The notes below the pieces were generated by a model that ran no database searches, was not told the DNA's origin, and was given only the letters and a program-made list of their open reading frames with translations. The position numbers and the translations under genes were made by a program. Shown here piece after piece: positions 18,906 to 26,791 of a stretch of 64,000 nt of DNA; the first letter of the stretch is position 1; each line of letters starts with the position of its first letter. The DNA lies in assembly GCF_003330845.1 (NCBI RefSeq), contig NZ_CP026121.1:5995501-6059500 (forward strand), in the 5' to 3' direction. The stretch comes from Streptomyces sp. Go-475. GTDB lineage: Bacteria; Actinomycetota; Actinomycetes; Streptomycetales; Streptomycetaceae.

Positions 18906-19864
18906 CGGGCCACGTGGACGGCGAGAAGGTTGCCGGCCAACAGCAGCACGACCCCAAGACGCTGACACTTGATGCCCAGCACGCGGGCCGCCAGCGCCTC
19001 GCCCCGTACCACGCCCTTGTACACCTGTACGGCACGCGCCAGGAACAGGGGCGTGAGGATCGCCAGGAACCACGCCGGCACGACGTCGAGTACGACCGCG
19101 GCCACCACGGCCCCCGGTTCCACCAGGGTGAGTGCGGCGATGATCGACCGGTAGGCGCGCGGTCCGGTCATGGTGGCCAGGTTGCGCCGGCCCGCGAACC
19201 GGTCCCCGGCGATGTCGTTCATGTTCGAGTACAGCGAGACGAGGATGCTCCACAACCCGAACAAGACGGACTCCAGCACGACAAGACCGGTGACCCTGCC
19301 GCTGACCAGCGCGTACGGCAGCAGCACCACGAGTCCGGACGAGGAGACCAGCAGCAGTTCCTGCCCGCCGCGGTAGCTGAGCTTCAAGCCGTAGGAGTAC
19401 TGCATGGAGGACAGGGCGACGTAGAGCAGCGCGACGCATGCCCACAGCGGCTGGTGCGGCGCGGTGGCGGCGGTGACCGTCCACAGCGCGACCCCCCAGG
19501 CGGCCGCTCCCCAGGCGAACCGGGTGGCCTCCCGGACGGTCAGGACACCGGAGAGCAGCGGCTTGCGGGAGAGGTCGCGCAACGCCCCGGTCTCCGGCGT
19601 GTAGTTGCGTGCGTCGCTGCCGTCTCTGACGCCGGTCAGGTCATCGAACGCGACCGTGGCGGCCACGACGCCGACCTGCCCCGCCAGGAAGAGGGTGAGG
19701 GTGAGCCAGGTCGACGCCTGCCACAGCAGGGCGCCCGGCAACGCCGTCCACACCAGCGGGACGCACAGGTAGAAATCGAAGAAGGAGAGCTTTCCCAGCC
19801 TGGCGTACGCCCCGAGCTTCGACCTGCCTGGGGCCTCGGTGGGAACGGCTGTCTTCACGGCCAT
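18902..19864 (-). CDS. UbiA-superfamily prenyltransferase
   Basis: Intramembrane aromatic/polyprenyl transferase of 320 residues with about eight or nine hydrophobic helices. The first Asp-rich motif is divergent, FDDLTGVRDGSD, in place of the usual NDxxDxxxD; the second is normal, NMNDIAGDRFAGRRN near residue 215. Both should hold Mg-diphosphate. The family joins a polyprenyl diphosphate to an acceptor (4-hydroxybenzoate, DHNA, homogentisate, phosphoribose, glycerol phosphate), and a few members cyclise. The neighbouring synthase gene suggests a C20 or longer donor. The acceptor is unknown; BenE coupling hints at an aromatic acid, the rightward operon at a sugar or cyclitol. Confidence 0.88.
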   Translation of the reverse strand: MAVKTAVPTEAPGRSKLGAYARLGKLSFFDFYLCVPLVWTALPGALLWQASTWLTLTLFLAGQVGVVAATVAFDDLTGVRDGSDARNYTPETGALRDLSRKPLLSGVLTVREATRFAWGAAAWGVALWTVTAATAPHQPLWACVALLYVALSSMQYSYGLKLSYRGGQELLLVSSSGLVVLLPYALVSGRVTGLVVLESVLFGLWSILVSLYSNMNDIAGDRFAGRRNLATMTGPRAYRSIIAALTLVEPGAVVAAVVLDVVPAWFLAILTPLFLARAVQVYKGVVRGEALAARVLGIKCQRLGVVLLLAGNLLAVHVAR

Positions 19865-19909
19865 CGCCGATCGGCCTTTCGTGGAGGAGTCGGGGTGGCG
19901 GCCGGGGGC

Positions 19910-20734
19910 TCAGGCCGGCTTGCGACCGTAGGTCGAGATGAGCACCTGGCTCAGCCAGTGGTTGTCCGGGTCGTTCATGGCACGGACGGCCTCGTCGATG
20001 CGCTCGGGGGTCAGCAGGCCTTGGCCGAGCAGCCGTGGACGCAGGTACTCCAGCCACAGCACGTACATCCGCGCCCTGTCGGAACCGCCCTGCACCATCA
20101 CGGCCCGGCCCTCGGCCCACACGTCCTCCAGGCCGGCCCGCAGGGCCGCCTGGTGGTCGATGTGGCCACCGCGCATGCAGTAGTCGGTCTGCTCCATGAC
20201 CGTGTAGGCAGCGGTGTGCACGTCCTTCAGGAAGTCCTCCGAGGCGGCCGACCTGAACAGCGTCAGGGCGTCGGTGTCCTCCAGGAAGAGCAGCCCGCCG
20301 GGACGCAGGGCGCGAACCATCCGCTCCACCGCGGCGTACGGATCCTTCAGGTGTTGCAGCACCATCCGGGCATGGACGAGGTCGAACTGCTCGGCGGGCA
20401 GTTCGTCGTCGCGGATGTCGAGCGCGGCCACCTCGACGGGCGGCCGGGCGAGCGGGAGCAGCGGCCGCGTGGACAGGTCCACCGCGAGGACGCGCCCGCC
20501 AGGGCCGACGCGCTCGGCCAGCTCTCTGACGATGGAGCCCTGTCCGGCCCCCACTTCGAGGCACGACCAGCCGGTCGTCACCCCCAGGCGGTCCAGGCGT
20601 TCGATCGTGCCCTCGTCCCACAGCGCCTCATTGGCCCGCACGCGCTCCGCCTCGTGGTCCCATTCTGTGTCGAAGAGATAGTCGTCCTCCTTTCCCTTCG
20701 CCTTCTCGGGGGCGGTTCCGCCGACAACACTCAT
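19910..20734 (-). CDS. SAM-dependent methyltransferase (class I)
   Basis: Rossmann methyltransferase: motif I CLEVGAGQGSIVRELAERVG near residue 60, VLAVDLSTRPL, then DIRDDELPAEQFDLVHARMVLQHLKDP with the acidic motif II, and ALRPGGLLFLED. It is UbiE/Coq5-like in fold; O-, C- or N-methylation cannot be told apart. ATG 20734 has GAGAGG upstream; an in-frame open extension to 20911 is not family-like. It is the first gene of the leftward operon (methyltransferase, UbiA, BenE, ispH, prenyl synthase), 45 bases before the UbiA start, so it probably modifies the prenyl acceptor or product. Confidence 0.87.
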   Translation of the reverse strand: MSVVGGTAPEKAKGKEDDYLFDTEWDHEAERVRANEALWDEGTIERLDRLGVTTGWSCLEVGAGQGSIVRELAERVGPGGRVLAVDLSTRPLLPLARPPVEVAALDIRDDELPAEQFDLVHARMVLQHLKDPYAAVERMVRALRPGGLLFLEDTDALTLFRSAASEDFLKDVHTAAYTVMEQTDYCMRGGHIDHQAALRAGLEDVWAEGRAVMVQGGSDRARMYVLWLEYLRPRLLGQGLLTPERIDEAVRAMNDPDNHWLSQVLISTYGRKPA

Positions 20735-21088
20735 GTGGAGTCCTCTCCCCGCGGCCCGGAACCGCGCGGCTGCCGTACGGCGAAGCCGCAGGCGGATTCG
20801 GCCGGGACTTTCCGAACGGTCACACCCTAGAAACGCGGGTGTGGCCGGGCCATAGCAGGTCGCTGTGCTTCCCGCGGCGCCCACAGGCAGCAACCTGTCA
20901 TTCGGGGTCACGCCCGATGGCGCATAACCTGCACTGCGGGGACGTTATCGACCGTTCATGCGGAACCGCGCATCCGTCTTCCGATGCCGTATTCACGTGC
21001 GCGTTGATCGACTACCTGTATCGGCCACCGGCCGGAAGGGACGCAGGAAGAGCGGAACGACCCGTACGACAAGTCGGAGGCATTCACC
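20735..21088. promoter_or_regulatory. Divergent control region between the two cluster operons
   Basis: 354 non-coding bases from which the methyltransferase operon reads left and the oxidoreductase operon reads right. It holds a perfect dyad CACACCC-N9-GGGTGTG at 20821-20843 and two related sites, AACCTGtcatTCGGGG at 20892 and AACCTGcactGCGGGG at 20926, start-to-start 34 bases. The dyad and repeats are candidate binding sites for the cluster's LuxR-type regulator. I could not fix -35/-10 boxes with confidence. Confidence 0.6.
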
Positions 21089-22150
21089 TTGTTGCAGACA
21101 TTGATCGTCGGTTTGGGAAGGTCGGGACTCGGTCTCCACCTGTCCATCCTGCGGAAATTGCGCCACGGCGTGCCCGGCGAGAACGCGGATCTGTTCGCCC
21201 CGGAGGCGCCTGTCGGCTACGACATCCGCGCCGTCCCGGTGGAGGGGGGAACCGGCGGGCTGCGTCCGGTCCGGTCCCTGGCCGAGGCGCGGGCACTGCT
21301 CGATCCCGAGCGCACGGTCGTGCACTTGTGCACCCCACCGCGGGTACGTGCCGAAGTCTTGGAGGAACTGGCCGTACTCGGCTTCCGCGCGATCCTGGTG
21401 GAAAAGCCGCTGGCCGCGGACAACGCGGAGGTGGACAGGATCCGCGCGCTGCGTGACCGGCACGGTCTGCGCCTGGCTGTCGTCGCACCGTGGCTGCACA
21501 GCACCTTGACGCAGCGGCTGGAGGCGGCGGTGCTGTCGGGCGGAATGGGCGCGCTGCGCTCCATCGACATCCGTCAGAACAAGCCACGCCTGACCAGGAC
21601 GCTGCAGAGCCGGAGCCATCCGACGGTCTTCGACATCGAGTTGCCGCACGCGGTCGGCGTCGCGCTGCGGCTGGCAGGGCACGGCCGCGTCACCGAGGCG
21701 TCCTGCGAGGACGCCAGGGCCGGCGACGTCATGGTCAGGTTCATGGGCGCCGCCCGGTCGTCGATCCGGCACGACAGCGGCGTGGTCACCACCATCACCT
21801 CCGACCTCATGTCCGCCACCCGCGAACGAACCATCACCCTGCGCTTCTCCGGCGGCACGCTGACCGGGCACTACCCGGTCAGCGCGGCCGACTCCTACGC
21901 GCAGTTGCACACCGAGGTGCCCGGGCGCCCCGGCACGAGCGACGTCTTCGAGGACGAGGCGCTGACCGCGTGTCTCCTGCAGACGTACCGCGACTTCGCC
22001 GCAGGCGCGGACCTGACCGCCGGCTTCGCGCTGCAGGCGCAGGTCGTCTCCCTGCTCACCGCGGCGAAGAGGCTGTCCATACGCGGGGCGGCCGCCGAGC
22101 GCGCCGCCGACCCGGCGCCCGTGCGGGAAGGGGCGGTTCATGCCTGCTGA
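21089..22150 (+). CDS. Gfo/Idh/MocA family NAD(P)-dependent oxidoreductase 1
   Basis: N-terminal Rossmann domain (LIVGLGRSGLGLHLSIL, a GxGxxG variant) and the conserved VEKPLAADNAE segment near residue 113, where the catalytic Lys of the family resides; the C-terminal alpha/beta domain follows. Members oxidise or reduce a hydroxyl of sugars, inositols or nucleotide sugars, often at C3. TTG 21089 is used because GGAGG ends 8 bases upstream; a second TTG follows directly. It is the first gene of a tightly packed rightward operon and overlaps the next gene by 11 bases. The usual C-terminal His motif is not obvious to me, so catalytic details are uncertain. Confidence 0.85.
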   Translation: MLQTLIVGLGRSGLGLHLSILRKLRHGVPGENADLFAPEAPVGYDIRAVPVEGGTGGLRPVRSLAEARALLDPERTVVHLCTPPRVRAEVLEELAVLGFRAILVEKPLAADNAEVDRIRALRDRHGLRLAVVAPWLHSTLTQRLEAAVLSGGMGALRSIDIRQNKPRLTRTLQSRSHPTVFDIELPHAVGVALRLAGHGRVTEASCEDARAGDVMVRFMGAARSSIRHDSGVVTTITSDLMSATRERTITLRFSGGTLTGHYPVSAADSYAQLHTEVPGRPGTSDVFEDEALTACLLQTYRDFAAGADLTAGFALQAQVVSLLTAAKRLSIRGAAAERAADPAPVREGAVHAC

Positions 22151-23045
22151 CCGGTTCGCGTTGCCGCCCGGCATCGAGTGGTGCGGCATCGGGGACGAGG
22201 CGGCGGTGGCGCTCGATCGCCAGCTCGCGGCGCTCACCGAGCTCGGCTGGGGCCTCATCGAAGTGCGCAACGTGGACGGTGCGGCCCTCGCGGACCTCGA
22301 CGACGACGCGTTCGACCGGCTGGTCCAGCGTCTGGACGCGGCCGGGTTGGGCGTGGCCTGCGTCGACTCCCGCATCGCCAACTGGGGTCGCCCGATCACC
22401 TCCGACTTCGCCACTGATCTCCGCGAGCTGGAGATCCTCACCGAGCGCTGTGCCCGTCTCGGCACCCGCCGGATCCGGATCATGTCCTATCCCCAGGGTG
22501 GCCTGGAAGAGGGCCGATGGCGCAGCGAGGTGTACGCGCGGATCACCGAGCTCGCCCGGCGCGCGGAAAGCGCGGGTCTCACCCTGCTGCACGAGAACTG
22601 CGCCGGGTGGGCCGGGCGCGAGGCGGGCCGGATGCTCGATCTGCTGGCGCACGTGGACAGCCCGGCGCTGAAGCTGCTGTTCGACACCGGCAACGGCGTC
22701 GCCTACTCCTACGACTCCTACCGGCTGCTCCTGGACATCGCCCCCCACGTGGAGCACGTCCACATCAAGGACGCGGTGCCCGAGGGGTCGGGGGCCGCCT
22801 ACGTGATGCCCGGGGAAGGCGTCTGCCGGGTCGCCGACAGCCTGCGCGTGCTGGTCGACCACGGGTACCGGGGGGTGTGGTCCATCGAACCGCACCTCAA
22901 CGTCCGGCCCCACGAGTCCGTGGCGGCGACCGGCTCGGACTACGTGAAGGAGTTCATCGCCTACGGACGGGCGCTGGAGGAACTGGTGAGCACACGTGTG
23001 CTGGGCGACCCCCGCCACGAGGACGAGCCGCGGCGGTCGGTGTGA
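22140..23045 (+). CDS. TIM-barrel sugar isomerase/epimerase family protein (AP_endonuc_2)
   Basis: Xylose-isomerase-like TIM barrel, relatives of IolE (inosose dehydratase), IolH and D-psicose epimerase. Metal ligands expected for the family are visible: Glu in LLHENCAG (near residue 145), Asp in LLFDTGN, His in EHVHIKD, Glu in WSIEPHLN. With two Gfo/Idh enzymes in the same operon it fits a keto-sugar/keto-cyclitol step: epimerisation, isomerisation or dehydration next to a keto group. Length 301 is typical. The stop overlaps the next start as GTGA. Confidence 0.85.
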   Translation: MPADRFALPPGIEWCGIGDEAAVALDRQLAALTELGWGLIEVRNVDGAALADLDDDAFDRLVQRLDAAGLGVACVDSRIANWGRPITSDFATDLRELEILTERCARLGTRRIRIMSYPQGGLEEGRWRSEVYARITELARRAESAGLTLLHENCAGWAGREAGRMLDLLAHVDSPALKLLFDTGNGVAYSYDSYRLLLDIAPHVEHVHIKDAVPEGSGAAYVMPGEGVCRVADSLRVLVDHGYRGVWSIEPHLNVRPHESVAATGSDYVKEFIAYGRALEELVSTRVLGDPRHEDEPRRSV

Positions 23046-24334
23046 AACGGATCCCGTTCCTGCCGCACGAGTGCGAACTGCTGCTGCGGCTGCTGGAGAT
23101 GAACACGGTCGGGCTGCTGGAGCTCGGCGCCGACGGTCCGCGACCGAGGCTTCGCGAGGCTCAGCTGGCGTACGCGGAGGCGGCCGCGGAGCTGGGCTTC
23201 TCCGTGGCGTACCACGGACACCCCGACCCGTCCGCGCTCGACCGGCGCGACGTGCCGCGCATGGTCCGCGAGGCCCTGGCCGACGTGCCCGACTTCCTCG
23301 AGTGCCAGCCCAGCATGGTGCTCCGCCTGGGGCCCGAGATGCCCCGGGAGCGGACGGTCATGTTCAACGTCCATCTGGACACGGTGAGCGGTTGGGAACC
23401 GTCCCGCTTCCTCGACGGGAGATTCCACGGACGCGGTGCGATCGACGCCAAGGGGCCGGCCGTCGCCCTGCTCGCGGCGGTGAGGGCCGCCGCGGGGCTG
23501 CTGCCGGAGCTGGGGCGCACCACCGGGGTCCTCATCCAACTGGTCTCCGGCGAGGAGGGTGGGGCGATGGGCGTCTTCGGTACCCGCCCGCTCCTGGAAC
23601 AGGGGTTCGTCGGCCGGCTGAACATCTTCTGCGAACCCACCGGCTCCCGGCTGCTGCCGCGCTCGACCGCGTCGATGACCGCGCGCGTCGTGGTCGACGG
23701 GCTGGACTCCATCGACGACCGGCCAGGTGGCGGTCACAACGCCAGCGTCCTGCTGGGATTCCTCGCCCAGCACCTGGCCGAGCGACTGTCGCACCGGAAC
23801 GACGGCATCCGGGTCTGTGTGGCAGGCCTGCGCACAGGGCCGCTGCACAACCGCGTCTACGGCACCGGCGAGCTGCTGCTGAACCTCGCCTACGAGGACA
23901 GCCTCGACGGCAGGAAACTCGAGGGCACCATGGAAGCGCTGCTGGCCGAGGGCCTGACGGCCTTCACCGAGAAGTTCCGCGGCCTCCCGGACTTCCGGCT
24001 GACCGCCGAGGAAGCGGAGTCGGTGACCCGTCTGGAGTGGCTCAAGCGCGGGCTTCCCGCCCTGGTCGCGCGCGAGGACCCCTGGGCCGAATCGGTTCTC
24101 CGGGCAGCGGACCTCCCCTGGGTGCCGGCCGATGAGCCGTCGTTCACCTGTGACGCCATCTGGCTGGACCGGTTCCCGGGCACCTACACCACCGTCTTCG
24201 GGCCCGGGGATCTCGGCTCGAACAACGCACACGCGCAGGGAGAGTTCGCGGACCTCGCGGACCTGGAGGCCTACGCCGCGGGCGTGGCGCGTCTGCTGCG
24301 CCATTTCACACGAGCGACGAACGGACAGTCATGA
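23042..24334 (+). CDS. M20-family metallo-amidohydrolase (ArgE/DapE-like)
   Basis: Di-zinc hydrolase of N-acyl amino acids or small amides. Active-site motifs in order: NVHLDTVSGW (first His and the following Asp), GAIDAKGP (bridging Asp), SGEEGG (catalytic Glu), FCEPTG, and near the C-terminus SNNAHAQGEF (last His). 430 residues, with the dimerisation domain in the middle. GTG 23042 overlaps the preceding TGA and the gene ends overlapping the next ATG, so it is translationally linked to both. In a sugar/aminotransferase context it may remove an N-acyl group, acting on an N-acetylated amino sugar or a protected amino acid; inference. Confidence 0.88.
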   Translation: MKRIPFLPHECELLLRLLEMNTVGLLELGADGPRPRLREAQLAYAEAAAELGFSVAYHGHPDPSALDRRDVPRMVREALADVPDFLECQPSMVLRLGPEMPRERTVMFNVHLDTVSGWEPSRFLDGRFHGRGAIDAKGPAVALLAAVRAAAGLLPELGRTTGVLIQLVSGEEGGAMGVFGTRPLLEQGFVGRLNIFCEPTGSRLLPRSTASMTARVVVDGLDSIDDRPGGGHNASVLLGFLAQHLAERLSHRNDGIRVCVAGLRTGPLHNRVYGTGELLLNLAYEDSLDGRKLEGTMEALLAEGLTAFTEKFRGLPDFRLTAEEAESVTRLEWLKRGLPALVAREDPWAESVLRAADLPWVPADEPSFTCDAIWLDRFPGTYTTVFGPGDLGSNNAHAQGEFADLADLEAYAAGVARLLRHFTRATNGQS

Positions 24335-25467
24335 CAACGACCGCAGAACCGGCAGCCCGTGGGACCGACGTGCGGCTGCCCTACGACGGCCTGCTGGACC
24401 TCGCGACGGCGGTGTTCGCCGCCCGCGGCATGCCCCGAGCACGTGCGTCCGCCGCGGCGGAGGCGCTGCTGTACGGCGATGTGACGGGCATGCGCTCGCA
24501 CGGTCTGGTCAACCTCACCCGTCTGTACCTGCCCCTGTTCGACGACAACAGGGCGGACCCGGCGGCCGACCTGGAGATCGTGGCGGACCGGCGGGCCGCC
24601 GTGCTCGTCGACGCCCGACGGAGCCTCGGTCTGTGGGCTGCCGGCGAGGCCATGGACATGGCGGTCGCGCGCAGCGCCGAGTACGGCGTCGGCATGGTCT
24701 CGGTTCGGGGCGGCACGCATTTCGGCTGCGCCGGCCACCACACTCGGCGGGCCGTGCGGCAGGGGGCCGTCGGCGTGCTCCTGTCCAACTGCGGACGGCA
24801 GCGCATCGCCCGGCCGCCGGGCGGACGCTCCGCCATGCTCGGCACCAACCCGCTCAGCGTCGCCGCCCCGGCCGGGCCCGGCCTGCCGCCGTTCGTGCTG
24901 GACATGAGCACCACCGCGGTACCCACCGGCAAGGTACGCGAAGCGGCACGGGCCGGCCGCGGCATCCCGGAAGGGTGGCTGCAGGACGCGTCCGGCCAGC
25001 CGGTCACCGATCCCGCCGCGCTCGACCGGGGGGAGGGCTTCCTCATGTGGCTGGGGGGCCGCCCCGAGACCGGCGCCTTCAAGGGCTACGGACTCGCACT
25101 CGTGGTCGAGGTGCTGGCCGCGCTGGTGGCCGGTGCCGGCCTCGGCCCCGCACCGGAGGCGTTCGGCGGGGACGGCAGCCCCACCGGCCGGGACGACGAC
25201 ATCGGTTTCCTGGCGCTGGCCGTCCAGCCCGCGGCGCTGCGGCCGCGGGAGGATTTCCTCAGTGACGCCGCGGGGATGTTCCAGAGCCTCCTGGACTGCC
25301 CTCCGCTTCAGGCCGGCTCGCCGGTCGGCTACCCGGGGACCAGGGAGGCGGCCTACGAGGAGGACGCGCGTCGGCATGGCGTCGCGGTCAGCGAGGCCCT
25401 GTACGCGGAGCTCGGTGAGGTGGCGGAAACGATCGGTGCCCGCGCCCCGCGGGTGGTGGCACCATGA
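24331..25467 (+). CDS. Ldh2/malate-L-sulfolactate dehydrogenase family oxidoreductase
   Basis: NAD(P)-dependent 2-hydroxyacid or delta-1-piperideine/pyrroline-type reductase of the Ldh2_MDH2 fold. The family marks are MRSHGLVNLTRL near residue 54 with the catalytic His, VRGGTHFGCAGHHTRRA, GTNPLSVAAP, VLDMSTTAVPTGKV and the end-region FKGYGLALVVE. 378 residues, slightly longer than E. coli YbiC or YlbC. The family is separate from Rossmann dehydrogenases and also includes imine reductases, so either a keto acid or a cyclic imine could be the substrate. ATGA overlaps at both ends. Confidence 0.86.
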   Translation: MTTTAEPAARGTDVRLPYDGLLDLATAVFAARGMPRARASAAAEALLYGDVTGMRSHGLVNLTRLYLPLFDDNRADPAADLEIVADRRAAVLVDARRSLGLWAAGEAMDMAVARSAEYGVGMVSVRGGTHFGCAGHHTRRAVRQGAVGVLLSNCGRQRIARPPGGRSAMLGTNPLSVAAPAGPGLPPFVLDMSTTAVPTGKVREAARAGRGIPEGWLQDASGQPVTDPAALDRGEGFLMWLGGRPETGAFKGYGLALVVEVLAALVAGAGLGPAPEAFGGDGSPTGRDDDIGFLALAVQPAALRPREDFLSDAAGMFQSLLDCPPLQAGSPVGYPGTREAAYEEDARRHGVAVSEALYAELGEVAETIGARAPRVVAP

Positions 25468-26384
25468 GGCGGCCGATGCGCGTCGGCCTCGTGGGCCTCG
25501 GTGTCATCTCCCGTTTCTACGCCGCGGCGTTCGAGGCGGTGCCGGAGATGTCCCTGGACGCGGTCTGCGATCTGCGCCCGGATGCGCTGCGGCCCTATCA
25601 GGACCGGGTGCGCCGCTACACCGACCATCGGGCGATGCTGGCCGAGGGCGGTCTCGACGCCGTCGTCGTCAACGTGCCCAACGACGCCCACGCCACCGTG
25701 TGCGGTGATGCGATCCGGGCGGGCGTGGCGGTGTGCGTGGAGAAGCCGCTCGCCACGACGGTCGCGGACGGACGGGCGCTCGTACGGGCGGCGAGAGAGC
25801 GGAAGGTCCTGCTCTTCACCTCCTTCCACCGGCGGTACAACGACAACGTACTGGCCTTGCTGGACCGGATCCCCGGCGACAGCAGCGTGGAGTCGCTCAC
25901 CGTCCGCTACCTGGAGCGCATAGAGGAGCACGCGGGTGACGATCGCTGGTACCTCGATCCGCGGCGCTGCGGAGGCGGCTGCGTGGCCGACAACGGCCCC
26001 AACGCCTTCGACCTGGTCCGGCAGTTCCTCGGCGACGTGGAACTGGTGGACGCGAAGCTGACACGGACCGGGGACGGCGTGGACCGGCAGGCCGTGGTCG
26101 ACCTGCGCAGCCTCTCGGGAGCGACCGCACGCGTGGAACTCGACTGGTCGTACGACGGGGAGTGCAAGGACGTCGCGGTCCGTCTGACGGACGGCTCCGT
26201 GCTCCATGCCGACATGCTCGGCGGCCACATCGGTTTCAAGTCGTCCCTCTGGCACGAGTACGTCGGTGTCCTGAGGGATTTCGCCGGTGCGCTGGAGGCC
26301 GGCGAGGACCGGTGCGCCGAGGGGCTGGCCGCACTCGAACTCGTCCACGACGTGTACCGGCAGGAAGAGCGGGGGCGGCTGTGA
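25464..26384 (+). CDS. Gfo/Idh/MocA family NAD(P)-dependent oxidoreductase 2
   Basis: Canonical short member: RVGLVGLGVISRFYAAAFEAV at the N-terminus, PNDAHATVC, VCVEKPLATT with the catalytic Lys near residue 90, FHRRYNDN, and GGCVADNGPNAFDLVRQFLG in the second domain where the family's substrate-handling G-x-x-x-D/N-x-x-x-H pattern has Asn-Ala in place of the usual Asp-x-x-x-His. That change may alter substrate choice or rate. 306 residues; no zinc motif. It is coupled by GTGA/ATGA overlaps to the Ldh2 gene and to the unknown small gene. Works on a sugar, cyclitol or nucleotide sugar. Confidence 0.86.
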   Translation: MRRPMRVGLVGLGVISRFYAAAFEAVPEMSLDAVCDLRPDALRPYQDRVRRYTDHRAMLAEGGLDAVVVNVPNDAHATVCGDAIRAGVAVCVEKPLATTVADGRALVRAARERKVLLFTSFHRRYNDNVLALLDRIPGDSSVESLTVRYLERIEEHAGDDRWYLDPRRCGGGCVADNGPNAFDLVRQFLGDVELVDAKLTRTGDGVDRQAVVDLRSLSGATARVELDWSYDGECKDVAVRLTDGSVLHADMLGGHIGFKSSLWHEYVGVLRDFAGALEAGEDRCAEGLAALELVHDVYRQEERGRL

Positions 26385-26791
26385 ACATCGCTGAGGACGG
26401 CGCGAAGCGCCCCGTGCGGGGTGAGTTGGTGAAGATCCTCGTGCACCGGCGTGAGGACCGGGGAATGGTCCTCGAGGAATTCGCCAGCCGCTGTGTGCGC
26501 CGGGAGGAGATCCACGAGCTGGTGACGACCGACCAGCACGACACCGCCCCCGGGGCGGTCGTCGACCGGGTGGGGTTCCTGGGGTTCGTGGAGATCGCGT
26601 CCGGCGGCGTCATCGACCGTGGGGACGCGGTGTGGATCGGCGATCGCCGGATCGGCACCGTACTCGGATACGACTCCTGCCATTTCCCCAACCACTACAA
26701 CATCCTGATCGCCACCGACCGGACGACGACGGGCGCCGAGCTCGGGCTGCGGCCTGCCTTGGAGGTGCGCTTTGGACAGCAACAGCAGTGA
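26381..26791 (+). CDS. Small protein of unknown function in the biosynthetic operon
   Basis: A 136-residue soluble protein that I do not recognise. It begins at GTG 26381 overlapping the preceding TGA, and its end overlaps the dxs start by 20 bases, so it is firmly part of the operon. Visible features: a basic N-terminal segment ([18 protein letters not shown]), then [33 protein letters not shown] with alternating hydrophobic residues that suggest beta strands, [11 protein letters not shown], and a C-terminal run of four glutamines. One Cys and two His lie close together (CHFPNH) and could bind a metal. No signal peptide or membrane segment. It might be an accessory or substrate-binding protein; no function is claimed. 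Confidence 0.8.
   Translation: MNIAEDGAKRPVRGELVKILVHRREDRGMVLEEFASRCVRREEIHELVTTDQHDTAPGAVVDRVGFLGFVEIASGGVIDRGDAVWIGDRRIGTVLGYDSCHFPNHYNILIATDRTTTGAELGLRPALEVRFGQQQQ

Noticed and set aside
17625..19484. A 619-residue protein starting inside the UbiA gene
   Set aside because: The extra N-terminus overlaps ubiA and lacks similarity to BenE; ATG 18905 gives the normal 426-residue transporter.
26381..26791. RiPP precursor or recognition element
   Set aside because: At 136 residues with beta-strand patterning, no leader/core division and no RiPP maturase nearby, it does not look like a precursor.
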